Assembly (NCBI RefSeq): GCF_014529535.1 | Contig: NC_050738.1 | Span: 3,480,588 to 3,544,587, forward strand | DNA: 64,000 nucleotides | Direction: 5' to 3' | DNA from: Bradysia coprophila | Lineage: Eukaryota; Arthropoda; Insecta; Diptera; Sciaridae | Part shown: one piece after another, positions 1-12,348 of the stretch | How the letters are laid out: every line of letters starts with the position of its first letter | Position numbering within the stretch: position 1 is the first letter of the stretch | Notes under the pieces: generated by a model | Databases searched by the model: none | The model's input: only the letters and a program-made list of their open reading frames with translations | Told to the model about the DNA's origin: nothing | Program-made: the position numbers and the translations under genes

Positions 1-875
1 TGAGCCTAGGGTGTATTACGCTAAATTTTTGTTTTGTAGCAATTTGAGTCGATGTGCTTCGATGTGGGATCTGGTTAGCAAAATTTTGCTGTTGATTTTC
101 AGAGAATGTCTATTGTTTTCTGAGGCTTAGCTGTATTATTACTGATACTCCACACTCGAATCTAGATAAGGTCCAGAGTAGATGTCAATTTTCCATTCTT
201 TTTTAAATCTGCTTCCGACGGGCGCAGCTTTTTTTTCAAAGATTAAATTCATTTTTACTGACCGATCACCAAGATTTTCCCCTTTAGCCACGAGACTTCT
301 ATAGCTTTTTGCCGACGATCATTTTATCTGCTTAGAAGAGCTTCGACAACAGCGATAAATTCTTCCTAACGTTGTGTTCAGAAGAAGTAGTAGATTCGGT
401 CGTTTGATTTGAGCTGAAAATTACTCACGTCAAATTTTCAAAACTTCAAAAACTCGAAGTCTTGAATATTGTTCGATCAGTAAAGTGATTGGAAATTCAT
501 CACACTAAACTAATACAAAGATAAAGATCGTCGATTAAAATTGGAGTTGACATTAAAATTCGTCAGATAACCTTTGACCTTTTTACGTTATAATCGTCTG
601 TTGTGTTTCTATACACAGTTTAAAAAGGCAATGACATCAAACAATGAACTCATTTTGTTCATTGACGAATTTTAGACCGGACTCTATCAATCGGACTCAA
701 TATTCTGATTTGGAACTTTACATCGTGGACTGTCGCCTGACGCGGTTAGTACAAAAAGATAGACTTACGATTGGGTGGTGTAGTGTAGTAAGTAATGCAA
801 TCAAAAAACATCATCATTGGTATCCATCAACTGAACTCAGAGGGAGAATAAGTGATTTCCCTCACTTAGATAATT

Positions 876-1047
876 ACAGTTAATTACAGTGAAATTTCAG
901 CTGATCCACACAAAGATTCAAAACTGTCTACACGTATTTATACGGTTTTACCACTACCACGCGTGTGCGTGTAGCAGCTTCAACAGTATAAACAGTTTTG
1001 ATTGGATGTGTGAAACAGCTGAAGCAAGTTCACTTCCTCTGACTATA
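876..1047. mobile_element. MITE family A, diverged copy
   Basis: The left end resembles the family terminus (CAGTGAAATTTCAGCTGATC) and the right end carries GCTGAAGCAA...CCTCTGACT. The interior shares the family features: a GTGTGCGTGTAGCAGCTTCA segment and TATAAACAGTTTTGATTGG. No coding capacity. It lacks the internal CAGCATGAATTTGCTTCAGC segment of the better copies, so it is probably internally deleted. Confidence 0.6.
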
Positions 1048-1340
1048 ACATGATTAACCGAGTTTAATCAAGTGATTAACAAGTGATGGGAACTGTGTTA
1101 ATCGTCGTTAATTAGTTGCTAATTATAACAAATCAACGCAAAATAGCGATTAATCGATGTTAATCACCGAAGAATTCACTGATTCGAGATGCAGTTTTTG
1201 CTCAATCAAAAGTTGTTTTCCCATCGAGGGAGACTCGACTGCGTGCAGAATACTTGCGCATTTAAATGTTTATAGATTCAACAGACTAAAAAGATCCTGG
1301 AAATTAATTTTTTTCGAAATGAAGATGAGTCTTAGTAGTA

Positions 1341-1752
1341 CAGTTACAGGCAGTGAAATTTCAACATGAATTTGCTTCAGCTGTTTTCCAGCTGATTCAC
1401 ACAAACATTCAAAACTGTTTAAACTGTTTATACGTCTTTATACATCGTTATAAAGTTTTACGTGTTACGGCATGTTTCATTTTCATTTACATTGCCTAAT
1501 CACGTAAAGCGTTGTACTTACGAGGTTCCAAGTTGTTATTTGACAAGTGGGGAATACAGCCCTCCCCTTCGGGTCGGGCTGTAACACCTCACTTATCAAA
1601 TACACAACTTGGAACCTCGGAAGTAATATACTATTACCGCGTGTGCGTGTAGCTGTGTAACAGTTTCAACCGTATAAACAGTTTTGATTTAATGTGTGAG
1701 CTGAAAAACAGCTGAAGCAAATTCATGCTGAAATTTCACTTCCTCTGGCTGT
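1341..1752. mobile_element. MITE family A carrying a nested foldback
   Basis: The ends are inverted: CAGTTACAGGCAGTGAAATT on the left, and on the right a segment reading GCTGAAATTTCACTTCCTC followed by TGGCTGT. The copy is about twice the usual length of about 185 bp because another inverted-repeat element (1521-1619) sits inside it. The order of insertion is therefore visible: the nested element came later. Confidence 0.65.
1521..1619. mobile_element. Foldback MITE B nested in MITE A
   Basis: Arms of about 45 bp: CGAGGTTCCAAGTTGTTATT at the left and its near complement ending GGAACCTCG at the right, around a GC-rich loop (CCCTCCCCTTCGGGTCGGGC). No coding capacity. Target-site duplication is not clear. 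Confidence 0.7.
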
Positions 1753-4207
1753 AATCGACCTGCCCTACAAAAATGTTTTCCTCTTGATTCATATCTGTAT
1801 TCTATATCGTATTGCAATTGTTTCACACATCTTGAATCGTCTATTGTTGTTAATTAACAATTCATATTTGATACATTTTTCTATATGAGTAGCTGTTGTA
1901 TTGATTACCTTAATGGTAACTATCGTGACTCTTGTTATTTTCGAATCTATTTTTAGCCGAGTCGATACGTGTAACAAATAAAAATTATTACCCACCACAC
2001 AACACAGAATTCGTTTTACCATTAAAATGATAAGCGGATTCGAATTATTATAGAAAATGAGAAATCACTTCCGAGCTTCGGTTCGGTCTGAAAACCATGG
2101 ATAGACCGACTACATTTATCATAACCAACATCGATGAGTTCAAATGTGCCGTTTTATGTAATTAATAGAAAAAATTACTTTTTAATTGCATTCGTTACAC
2201 TATTATGAAAGTGAGTTGTCGTTATACTGTTGTTGTTGCCAATCGAGTGCTCAACAACAATAAATGAAGACAATTTTTGAAAAACTTTTTTTTTAAAATT
2301 CGGAATGAGTAAATCGAGATCTAGGTATTCGATACACACGTCCATAGCACTGCAATATGAAATTTCATCGGTTCGGAACTGAAGGTTATTTAGTTTAATA
2401 ACAATTCCCTAATGTAAATATTATAAGTACAACAGTAACATGTCTGTATCTTCATACCTTAGTCCGGCAGGTAAAAAATATGAATGTATACGCTTCGTGT
2501 CAATAAGCAGTAAAGTGCTCAATAAAATTTTTCAAAATAATTACAAACTGTATGAACTGTGTTGTCACTCAACTGATAACATTGATAGACGATTTCGTTT
2601 CTTCTTTTTTATATTACAACGAGTTGTATCAACGAGTGTATCGCAATTTCAGACTTGCAAAACGAATTGTCTGTTCGGTTTTTATAACAATTTTTTGTTA
2701 TAATAATAATCTATGCGAGCTACCAGTTGTTTAAATAATCTGCAACTATAAGTCATTTCGATTCATATCTTTTTACGACACAACAAACGAATTATTTAAA
2801 TTTGTGAAATGTGTTACCAAATAGCAAAAAAAAATTTTTTGATTATACCCCTCATAATCTACCTCATGTATACCTCACATTGTTGAGTTATTCTTTTTCA
2901 GTTCCGAAAAACACACAACGAACAAAATTTCATTTTATTTATCTTTCTACCTTAACTTTCCGAACACAACTGAATTTTTGTTGCGAATACCCATAAGACC
3001 CTTATGCCTCTCCAAAACTGGCTCTGACATTGTTTTCGTTCGTTCAATGATTTTAGCGCTTCACTCCTATCGTCTCGTTACACAGAGTATATATTGTGAA
3101 ATAGGTATCGCTTCAATGAAGTGGTCGCATGCTTAACACAGATAATGTTCGGTGGAAAAAACGTATATTCAATGTGAATTACGAGAAGGGGAAATGCATG
3201 TCGGTAGGAAAATTTCGTCGTTGATTTATAGTGTTTTGCTGGTGGTATTAGTCGAGTTTCGAATGCAGTTTCGTGCATTGATCAGAATCCTATGGAGAGA
3301 GAGTTTCACCATCCCACGTGGTGTGAAAGTTTGGTTCTTTCTCTATGAGTTGCGCTTTACGATTTTCACTGAATTTAGGTTTTGTTGAATCTTAAAAACG
3401 TCCTACCAACGCTTAAGTGGCATAATACCTTATGCAATTCTGAGACATAGTGTTGAGGTAGGTTTCTTCGTCGTTGGTAATAAGAATTGGATCGGTTTAT
3501 TGCTCTATAGCGTTCAAGAAGCAGATTCCGGTACATAATACATTAAATCTCACCTTTATCGTTGCACATTGCTCCACCATATTATTGTGATAAAGGCCTT
3601 ACGATCTGGAATTGCTCGAAATGACTGAGAACACATCAGATGAACAATACGAGCAGAAGAATATTTTAAGACAAAAATTCAGTTTTGCGCCGATTTCCGG
3701 TTTCCGAATAGTCTCGCCAATACTTTTATTAGTGAAAGAAAGACATCCTAAGACGTAAAATCTAAACTATGGAACTAAACTAATTTACCATTTGTATGGA
3801 AATTGAAAATTATCATATTGTAACGTATGAACGGTTTATGTAGACCTTGAAAAATGTATAATACTTTACTCACTTCCCCCTGGGAAATTAGTTGTTACTA
3901 CGTTGACATATGAGCGTTAAAACTCATTTCCCGATGAGTTACAAAACTTACGTAATTGATGGGAACATTGTATTTTGCCTTGTGTTGTTGCATCTCTCGC
4001 GTTCGGGTCAAGCTGCAATTGTAAAATAAAAAGTTCCAAAAAAGGACGTAGACTACCAACGAGAAACGATAGCTGAACAATTACACCAACAGATTAGTGA
4101 TTCCAGCAAAATAATCTGTTTACAGCAGCAATGACAAATGCGAAGAAGTAACACCAAAAGAAGTAACAGATTCTATAAATGACAGGGTTTATTATTGCGA
4201 TTTTTAT

Positions 4208-4392
4208 ACAGTCAGAGGCAGTGAAATTTCAGCATGAATTTGCTGCAGCTGTTTTTCAGCTGATCCACACATACATTAAAAACTGTTTACACTTTTAAAT
4301 CCATATAAAGATAAAGACGTATGAACAATTTTGATTGGCAATGCGGATCAGCTGAAGCAAATTCATGCTGAAATTTCACTGCCCCTGACTGT
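4208..4392. mobile_element. MITE family A, best copy
   Basis: A 185 bp element with good terminal inverted repeats: ACAGTCAGAGGCAGTGAAAT at the left, TTTCACTGCCCCTGACTGT at the right. Each is followed inward by CAGCATGAATTTGC/GCAAATTCATGCTG and a CAGCTG block. No ORF. This copy best defines the family ends. Confidence 0.8.
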
Positions 4393-5332
4393 TTAAAAAT
4401 CCAAATAGAAACAGTAGAAACGTTTCTGAATTTTCAGTTTTGATTTCTTAAAAATTCTGAAAATGTAAAAAAAAAAGAATTCCTAACTTTATGAATTTTC
4501 AGATTTTTGTAAGAATATTCAAGAAACTAGGTCCCACCTGTTGGGTGGGTCAGATCCCTTGACTGTTTGTCTGAGCTTCTCAATGATATTTATATTGGCA
4601 ATGATTTATTGATTTATTTCAATGGAATGTAATTTTGTATGTTGATGGCCACAAAAACGCATTTAGAAGAAGAACTTCTAGACCGCGGTCTAATAAATAT
4701 CTCATTGATGATTTAATTATGTTTCGTTTCACTGAAAATCTTCTAGTTGTATGGTTTATAAAATGCCCGGTAAAAAATGACGTATGTTTTCAATAAAATT
4801 TAAACTCGTGTGAATTCACACTCTTTAATTTTGGTTCTGTTTATTCGGTTTTGTTTACAAGGCAAAAACAAATAACAAGACTCCAGATCGTTTTAACAAA
4901 GAGTAGAAAAGGCTTCTTTTGAGAACTACTCCCAGATGGTAGAAACGTGTTAACAAAGGGCATTTTCACAATTTTCAGGATTGAAATTCCCAAAAGTAAA
5001 CCCCGATAAATTACGTTGCTAATTATGTTGGTACTATTATAGAAGCAACCGCTTAACATGCTCGTGTGAACACTATATTCGTATTGCATGTACCTATAGA
5101 AATAACCTGCCATGAATGTTGAATGAAATGTCGACGTTTGTTGAGAGAAAATTGAAAAGAGAGAGAGGAGAAAATCCATGACAACATATGGAAACCGGCT
5201 GACAATACAGTATTATTCTGAGGTTTCTTCAGCAGAATAGAATAAAAATTGATTTGTTAAATCTAAAACCGTGACGATCACCCAATTTTAACAATTTTTT
5301 TTTGTTCAAAATCAGTGAATTTGTCTTCAACC

Positions 5333-7052
5333 ATGTCTGTACTGCAGAGTGTTGTGCTTAATTGTGGCCATAAAATGCCAATTCTTGGCCTTGGAACTTG
5401 GGGAGTAAGTGTTAGATATTTATGCGATGGAATGTTGCGTTGTTACGTGCTAATCACTAACATAGTTTCTGAACATTGCCAGTGACTTACTGTTTTGACA
5501 CGTAACGCAACTAATACGCATAGAGGTAGACTTTTGCCAATTGCAATAACCGTAACGTAAAAAAGGCTTGGATTCAACTCGGATTCAATTTACTTTGCTA
5601 ATACGAGACAATTTAATGGCAGTACCTCTATTCATTTGATCTTCCAGATATTTTTGAAAGATTGATTGTCCCGTTTGTTTTCACTTTATTTCATAACTTT
5701 ACTTTGTCCGACACCCGGGTATGCTAAGTCTCTCCAGAGACGGCAGGCATATGACCAATATTATCTGGTCTATTACTTCTATCATTGATAGACTATCAAA
5801 CAAAGTATTTTTAATCTGTTGATTTCAAATCTTGTACTTCAATTGTTTTAACATACATTTTTTTATATAAGGGACCATATTACCCAGAGCTTGTCATTTT
5901 TTTTGTTGTCGTTATCGATAATGAATAGCCGTATGTGACAGATCAATCAAGGGTTTTTGTTATCTTAATATTTCGTAGTCTCCTCCTGGTCAAGTGGCAC
6001 AAGCCGTCGCTGATGCTATCGATGCCGGCTATCGTAGTATCGATGGAGCTCATGTGTATCAGAATGAACATGAAGTGGGCCAAGGATTGAATGCTAAAAT
6101 TGCGGAAGGTGTTGTTAAAAGGTGAGTCCCAACTTGTTTCTTTCTTCGGAACTGTGCTACAACGTCCTTAAATTTTACACAGAGAGGATATGTTCATTAC
6201 GAGCAAACTATGGAACACTTTCCATCGACCTGATCTCGTAAGAGGTGCCCTGGAAACAACTCTCAAGAATTTGGGCACACCGTACCTTGATTTGTACTTG
6301 ATTCATTGGCCACATGCCTTCAAAGAGGATGGGGAATTGTTCCCGAAGGATGACAAGGAAAATATCTTGTTTTCCGATGTCGATTTCGTGGACACGTGGA
6401 AAGAAATGGAAAAGGCGGTAGATGATGGCCTAGTGAAAAGCATTGGAATATCAAATTTCAATAAGAGGCAAATTGAGAAAGTGCTCGCAAATTGTCGTAT
6501 ACAGCCGGCAGTTAATCAATTCGAATCGCATCCTTATCTGACTCAGAAGAAGCTCAGTGATTTCTGCAAATCGAAAGGCATCGCCGTCACGGCATACAGT
6601 CCACTGGGCAGTCCAAATCGACCATGGGTCACCAACAATGATCCAGTTTTGCTGGACGATCCGAAGGTATGTGGATAAGGACTTGAAGATGTGAGGAAAT
6701 CAATGCAGAAATTTTTGTACTTTAAATTTCACATTCAGATCGTGTCCATTGCGAGCAAATACAGCAAAACGTCGGCTCAAATTTTGATTCGCTATCAAAT
6801 TCAAAGAGGACATGTCGTTATTCCGAAGTCAGTCACAAAGGACCGAATCATATCCAACTTTCAAGTCTTTGATTTTGATCTATCCGATGAGGATATGGCT
6901 CTGATCGACAGTTTTGATTGCAATGGCAGAATTTGTCCCATGTCGTCGTAAGTGCTAGCATGCTTGTATAAACGTAAATTACAGATTTTAAGACACCTTT
7001 GCTTCGCAGATCGACCACTCATCCAGATTATCCCTTCAACGATGAGTACTAA
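5333..7052 (+). CDS. Aldo-keto reductase (AKR1-like), five exons
   Basis: Predicted NADPH-dependent cytosolic oxidoreductase reducing aldehydes and ketones. Exons: 5333-5404, 5979-6121, 6183-6666, 6739-6947 and 7010-7052. All introns are GT-AG and the joined frame gives 316 residues, the usual length for the family. The tetrad is complete: D46 (in [11 protein letters not shown]), Y51, K80 (in FITSKLWN) and H113 (in YLIHWPHAF). The NADPH-pocket run [10 protein letters not shown] follows in exon 4. The start is the first ATG, just before [17 protein letters not shown], the family's first strand. G47 replaces the commoner C or T after the catalytic Asp. Intron 1 holds a dispersed repeat (about 5735-5965). 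Family-wide knowledge supports the reaction; the physiological substrate cannot be told. Confidence 0.93.
5735..5965. repeat. Dispersed repeat R1 in aldo-keto reductase intron 1
   Basis: Shares long blocks with 25095-25275, for example CATATGACCA, ATCTGGTCTATTACTTC, TTAATCTGTTGATTTCAAAT and ACCCAGA.CTTGTCATT. Shorter diverged pieces built on 'ATCTGTTACTTCA..AGTTTTAAC' recur near 10440, 19950, 21950, 24535, 38780 and 47095. No coding capacity; class unknown. Confidence 0.65.
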
Positions 7053-7102
7053 GTGTATCAGCATTCATCTAATGTTTGCTGTGAACCTTCTATTACGAGG
7101 CA

Positions 7103-7108
7103 AATAAA
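7103..7108 (+). terminator. Poly(A) signal AATAAA of the aldo-keto reductase
   Basis: Canonical hexamer 50 bases after the stop codon at 7050-7052, in the normal position for a short insect 3' UTR. Confidence 0.7.
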
Positions 7109-8409
7109 ATTGAAACAGGCAACGCGTCTACAACTCACGTTCGATTATTGGATTAACATTTGATTTAAGAAATCTCAATTTTGGTACAATAAGTGCTACA
7201 AGCACGGTATTTGAACGGAATGTTTACACTGAAAACTGTCTAGACGAAATCTTAATTGTGACTGCACTAGTTGCAGTTTTTTCTTAAAATTTGATTTGTA
7301 ATTGAAACACTGTATGCACGTTACTTGATATTAAATGAGTAATTTCTGCAGAAAGTATAAATGGCGTTTTTTTCGTGCTTTTGACAACAAAAATCTCACA
7401 AAGACTCTGACCAAGAATCCGTTCCGTACGATATCCTGTATCCTCACCTCACAAAGACTAGGTTGAAATCTACACCATATTGCAGGGACTAAACTAAGGA
7501 ACATCGCAGGTGGGAATTCTCCCACCTGCGCTCTTTAATTCCCACCTGCGAATCCAGATCTGCCCACAAGAAAAATTATAATTATCTGACTTGAAATAGT
7601 CAAATGAATGTAATTTTAATACAAATTTTGCCTGCGGCGCATTGAACCTAGTTGGAAAATGATAATGGCATTGTCGATATCAGTTTTTTTTTTAATCTTT
7701 TATCATCATTTAGATGGAGATACAGATACAGAATCAAAGTATTTCACATTTGTGGCTTTCACTTTACTAAAAACTAAAAAAAAATGGAAAGAAAATAGGG
7801 TTGGCATGTAAAAAGTGACACTAAAGGAACTAAAGGAACTAAATCATTCGAAAGACCTTGGCCTAGAGTTTCAGTGGAGTGGCGTATGAAACTCTAAAAT
7901 GGAGTTATTGACAAAAATGTGAATTTTGTTTCTCATTTATTTCTCTCTGGTGTGTTAACGTAAAAATCGGTAGAAATTCTCAAAAAATGTCTGTATATGG
8001 AGGGTTAACATCCGAGATTTTTTCAGATTTTTTGGACCCTATTTAACGATGAAAAAATTCAGTGATTTTTTTCCATATGCTAGACAAAAGTGCTACTACC
8101 GTTTTTGGTCACTTGATTTGTCTTCATGGAATATGCCTAGATTATGTAATTTACTCAGATTTTTTAAAATGGCGGAACACACCCTAATTTAACGAAGAAT
8201 ATTTGAATAAATATTTTTACCTATAAGTAGGGGTCCAAAAATTCTGCAAAAATCACAGATGTTATAGACGTTACTTGAGAATTTTTTCAGTTACATCTAT
8301 TGAGATATATAAATTATAGACAAAACTCACCCTCATACCCAAAAACTCACCACTATTGTGATTTTTTGGGCTGATATTCTACCAAAAACACCTTTTAGTC
8401 CAGTAAGCC

Positions 8410-8534
8410 GATAATTATCTGCAATTTTCTGGAATTTTATTTTTAGGTCATATTGTGGACGCATTTTCCACAGGTAAAAATACACCCCTAACATGACCGA
8501 AAAATTAAATTCCAGAAAATTGCAGATTATTATC
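8410..8534. repeat. Foldback, about 42 bp arms
   Basis: GATAATTATCTGCAATTTTC at the left is mirrored by GAAAATTGCAGATTATTATC at the right, with the pairing continuing through GGTCAT/ATGACC. The loop is about 40 bases. No ORF; MITE-like. Confidence 0.7.
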
Positions 8535-9025
8535 AGGTATGATCGGCAACTTGACTAGACTTTAAATTTTGACATTTTAAATGATTTTTTGGTGAAATAC
8601 CCTAGACTTACGGTCAGGGGAATAATTCCCTTTAAATCGTAAAATATATTTACGTCAACGTCCTGAATTCATGATATTATTTTTGGATAAAAAATTGTTA
8701 CTTTGGCGCCCAAGATTTTGTGTTTAGGCGCCCCTTCGAAAAGTTTCCCACCTGCACAGAAATCCTTATTTTAGTCCCTGATATTGTTACACAACGAGCT
8801 TGGTGAACTCTCATCTATCACAATTCGTGGAAAATTCAACTTAAAGTCAGAATTTTGCCAAGACTGTAAACTTTGGGGATGTGAATTTGTTTAAATCTGC
8901 TATATTACCATCACCCGCGTATCTGTATCTTCGTGACTTCCCTAAGTCTTACAACCTTAGTGTTGATGCCACATGAATTCAGGCTTGGAAAGTAAACTTT
9001 TCTACTTTTTCTTCCCCCTTTTATA

Positions 9026-9285
9026 TCTCCGAAACTACTGAACCGATTTTGATAAACTTTTTCCCCTGAAAAGTAGTACAAAGTAAAGAATTGAATTGAG
9101 CCGACATGAAGTCAATCGGAATCGGCCACATGGCTCGGAAGATATTGAAAAACTGATAATCTTCTCGAGAATACGACGAAAAATGCGAATTTCACTGAAA
9201 TTTATGCCGGGCACAAAATTTACATCTTTTTACTGCCCTTCTGAGAAAAAAAAGTTTATCAAAATCGGTTCAGTAGTTTCGGAGC
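9026..9285. repeat. Inverted repeat with 34 bp perfect arms
   Basis: 9027-9060 (starting CTCCGAAACTACTGAACCG) is the exact reverse complement of 9251-9284. The 190 bp between contains no recognised coding sequence. Perfect arms suggest a fairly young nonautonomous element or hairpin. Confidence 0.75.
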
Positions 9286-10059
9286 TATGTTGCCCTCGAT
9301 ATTACAACACGAAAAAGTACTTTCGGTCTTTGTCCTTGAAACGTAATAGTCAATTACAATTACGTTTTTGTGGAGGACGGTAGATCGAGCGAAGTGAGGA
9401 CGACAAACGAAAATGGCTATTAAATTTGACCTAGTTACAAATTCTTCAGGTGGATTGGTTTCATAATATCTGTGCCTTCAGTCTCCTTACTTAGTATGCA
9501 TATAACAATGTTATATTAGGGAACGTCAGATTTTCTGAACAGAAAATACAAACGAAAATACAAGCGGAAACGTAAATGGGAAGGACAAGTTTGACAGATT
9601 CAGTGAAAATTAAATTCTGACTGCAAGGATTTTAATCAAAGAAATCTCAATCAGGTCAACATTTTCCGAGCATTTAGCATTTGAAAATGGGATGTTTGTA
9701 TTGATGATATCAAAGTTTCATCACTCGGAAAATATTGGCCTGAACAATTATAGTTTACCGGACTCCTGAGATTTGTTTTTCGTGCTTTGGGCATAAATTT
9801 CGGAAGTTTGCTACTAATTTAGGCCCTCAACATGAAAAGTTGTTTTCGCGTCTGTTGTGGACGGTTGATTTTTGTCACTTTCACTTGTCGCCCTCACTTC
9901 GTTCGGTGTGAACTTTCCAATTGTTTCCAAAAATACTAGCACTAAAATTAATGCAAACGTTCTGCAGGCGAGTTAAGAGGCACCAGTATTTAGCTGAAAT
10001 TGTAGCCTACTTTTGTGGGCTTCATATTTCATTTTTGATGATATCTTTCCATCAGAATC

Positions 10060-10282
10060 GTTTTTCAAAAATGTACGACCGCAATTCTGACTACGAATGT
10101 GTTAACTTTCAACAGAAGATAGATTTGGTTGTAGTCGTTTGAGAAAAGTGAGCAGTTTAATGAAATTTTCATAAACTGCTCGCGTTTCTCGGAGCCGGTA
10201 TAAAACTGTTACAACCAAATGTATTTTCTGTTGAAAGGTACCACAGTCGTGGTCGGAATTGCGGTCGTACATTTTCCAAAAA
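10060..10282. repeat. Foldback with long imperfect arms
   Basis: TTTTTCAAAAATGTACGACC at the left pairs with GGTCGTACATTTTCCAAAAA at the right. Inner blocks also pair (CAACAGAA...GGTTGTA with TACAACC...TTCTGTTG; AACTGCTCG around the centre). A related but more decayed copy lies at about 26525-26825. Confidence 0.65.
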
Positions 10283-10854
10283 GTAAACCAAAAGTAAACT
10301 AAAATCCAGTATTTAAAAATCGCCCTAATATATGCTTTTCAGCAAAGCATCTTAAACAACATAAATTTGAATGCATTTTCTGTATTGCATTAACTCTTTT
10401 GCATTAACAGCAAGTATATCATAAATATAATCGTCGAATCTATTACTTCTTTCGATCTAAATATTTTATCCAGATTGTTTGTATCAGAATCTTTAGTTCA
10501 ATAGACTTTGACATACATTTTTCGTCTAATGTCATACTCTAAGCATTTCAAGAAGTGGTGGAAATATTTTATAGTACTTTCAGATGTAACCTCACTTGAG
10601 TTTATTAACGTCATTGAAGATGATATATAGAAAAAAAATAGAAATTCACCTAAGATATCAACCTATGTGGGTGCGGTACCTGAACTTGATGTTGACCTGA
10701 ACCCGATTAGTTATCAAGTTTTCTCGTTTCAGATTCAGGTCAACCAAAAAAATTTCCACAAAAAATTTGAGGTCAACTTGAACCTGAACTAAAACTGAAA
10801 TTACCAGTTCTGAAAACAGAATTTTTCAAATTTTCTTGGGTTTTCTGCCCTTTG

Positions 10855-11760
10855 CATGAAAATTCACATGTGTACCTGTTTGGGACGATTGGTTTAAGAC
10901 ACTTTCGCTTGTAGATCTAACTTCGTTCGAAATGACTATTTCATACCGAGAACCCAAAAAGTTCGACTTCGTCGCACATTTTCTCCGTCCAATATGAAAT
11001 AGTCATTTGTGTACCTGATTTGCACGATTAAGTTTAGGCAATTTCGCTAGTTGTAGGCCGAACGGAGTGATGACTTGAAAATTGTCATGACATAGCCAAC
11101 TCGAAAATAGAGTATACGGAGTAATCAAAGAAAGTATAGTTTTCATTTTGATAAATTTGTCTTCAAAAAACGTTTTATTTGCGTTCCTTCTATCAAAATC
11201 AAATAAAATATGAAAAGTATGAAGACTCAATATGAATGTTCTATTTAGCCCGTTTTCGAGTTGGCGACTTCACAACAATTCCCAAGTCAACAAAATGATT
11301 TTTCTCACATGAAAGACATTGAGTGGGGTATCGTTAGAAAGGTATGACCTCTGACTATAAGATAAAAATTAACTTCGATCAAAATAAGTCCACTCACTGA
11401 ACTTTTGTGACCAGACGCTTTCAGAGGGGTGTATGAAATTTCATGAAACGAAAAATTTTGTATGAGGAAGGAACTGGTCCGATTTTACTGAATGTTGTTC
11501 TGAGCTCCCAATAGGTCCCTGAATCGATGTGCGTTCTTATATTAGTTTTTGGGTGCATTTCGGAAAAACTTCTTTTTTGTTGAGGAGGGGCGTGCAATCG
11601 TCCAAAGCAGGTGCACACGTGAGTTTTCATGCAAAGGGCCGAAAACTCGAGAAAAAATCAGAAATTGTCCCCATTTTCGGCCCGAAGCATGAAAAATACT
11701 GTTCGTACCTAGGACTAAAAGTCTTTCCTCCGGATAAGCGAGATTAAACTTTGCTGGGTT
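10855..11760. repeat. Cluster of dispersed repeat R2 fragments
   Basis: Fragments share the blocks 'CACATGTG.ACCTGTTTGGGAC', 'CACTTTCGCTTGTAG', 'CTTCGTTCG', 'AATCGTCCAAA.CAGGT' and 'CATTTTCGGCCC.AAGCATGAAAA'. The same blocks occur at 9840-9925, 30150-30360, 41690-41760, 46750-46905 and 49545-49590, in both orientations. The order of blocks varies, so boundaries of a full element cannot be fixed by eye. No coding capacity. Confidence 0.6.
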
Positions 11761-12348
11761 GGAAAGTCGCGAATCTGTGAATCTATGCTGCAATGATGAC
11801 AAATTATTAACAGCTGTTGTTTAGCAACAATTGATATATTTTTCATTTTTTTTTATCAAGTTACAATTTCCTTACCACTTACTATTTAGTAAACTGTTAA
11901 TATATATTATAGAACATTGATAATGAAATTTGTGACTGATATATCCATTTATATAATATTTATTTATCTCAATTGTAAATACGTTCACGTCTGTTTTGTG
12001 TATGGGTTTGATAAAAACATTGATACAAATATAAATTGTTTATTTGATTATTACACCTCTGAGCCACTTTTCTGTCGTATAAATGTGCGATATTGTAAGT
12101 GTAATTATGTTCACACGAATTATACTTTTAGTTCTTTTTATTTACGATAAAATATACAATAAAACCATCAATGACTAATTTTTGTTTGGGTTGTAACGGT
12201 CGTTATAAATATTATAAGTTATGTGGAGACAATTCACAAGGTAAAATACAAATTATTTTTAATTAGAAAAAAATATTTTTTTTTTGTTCAGTTTCAAGCA
12301 CATATGAAACCAGAAAACTCTCAGTTATTAATTGAGGAAAATATTTAT

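Larger units (their letters stand above)
1..5332. other. Intergenic, repeat-rich; no supported gene
   Basis: No coding exon can be supported here. The open frames are short, of biased composition and unlike any family I know. The stretch holds three copies of a MITE family with ends related to CAGTCAGAGGCAGTGAAATT (876-1047, 1341-1752, 4208-4392) and one nested foldback (1521-1619). The last 150 bases are the likely promoter and 5' UTR of the aldo-keto reductase. A 112-residue minus-strand frame at 4841-5179 is hydrophobic but matches nothing I recognise. Confidence 0.6.
7053..12348. other. Intergenic: reductase 3' end, then foldbacks and dispersed repeats
   Basis: An AATAAA at 7103-7108 is the likely poly(A) signal of the reductase. 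The rest holds inverted-repeat units (8410-8534, 9026-9285, 10060-10282) and diverged copies of dispersed repeat R2 (about 9840-9925, 10855-11095, 11405-11760). No supported exon. Frames of 70-95 codons at 9096-9383, 11529-11802 and 11917-12150 lie in repeats or AT-rich DNA and are not called. Confidence 0.6.

Noticed and set aside
4841-5179. 112-codon minus-strand frame, hydrophobic
   Set aside because: No recognised domain, no splice partner, and it runs up against the aldo-keto reductase promoter.
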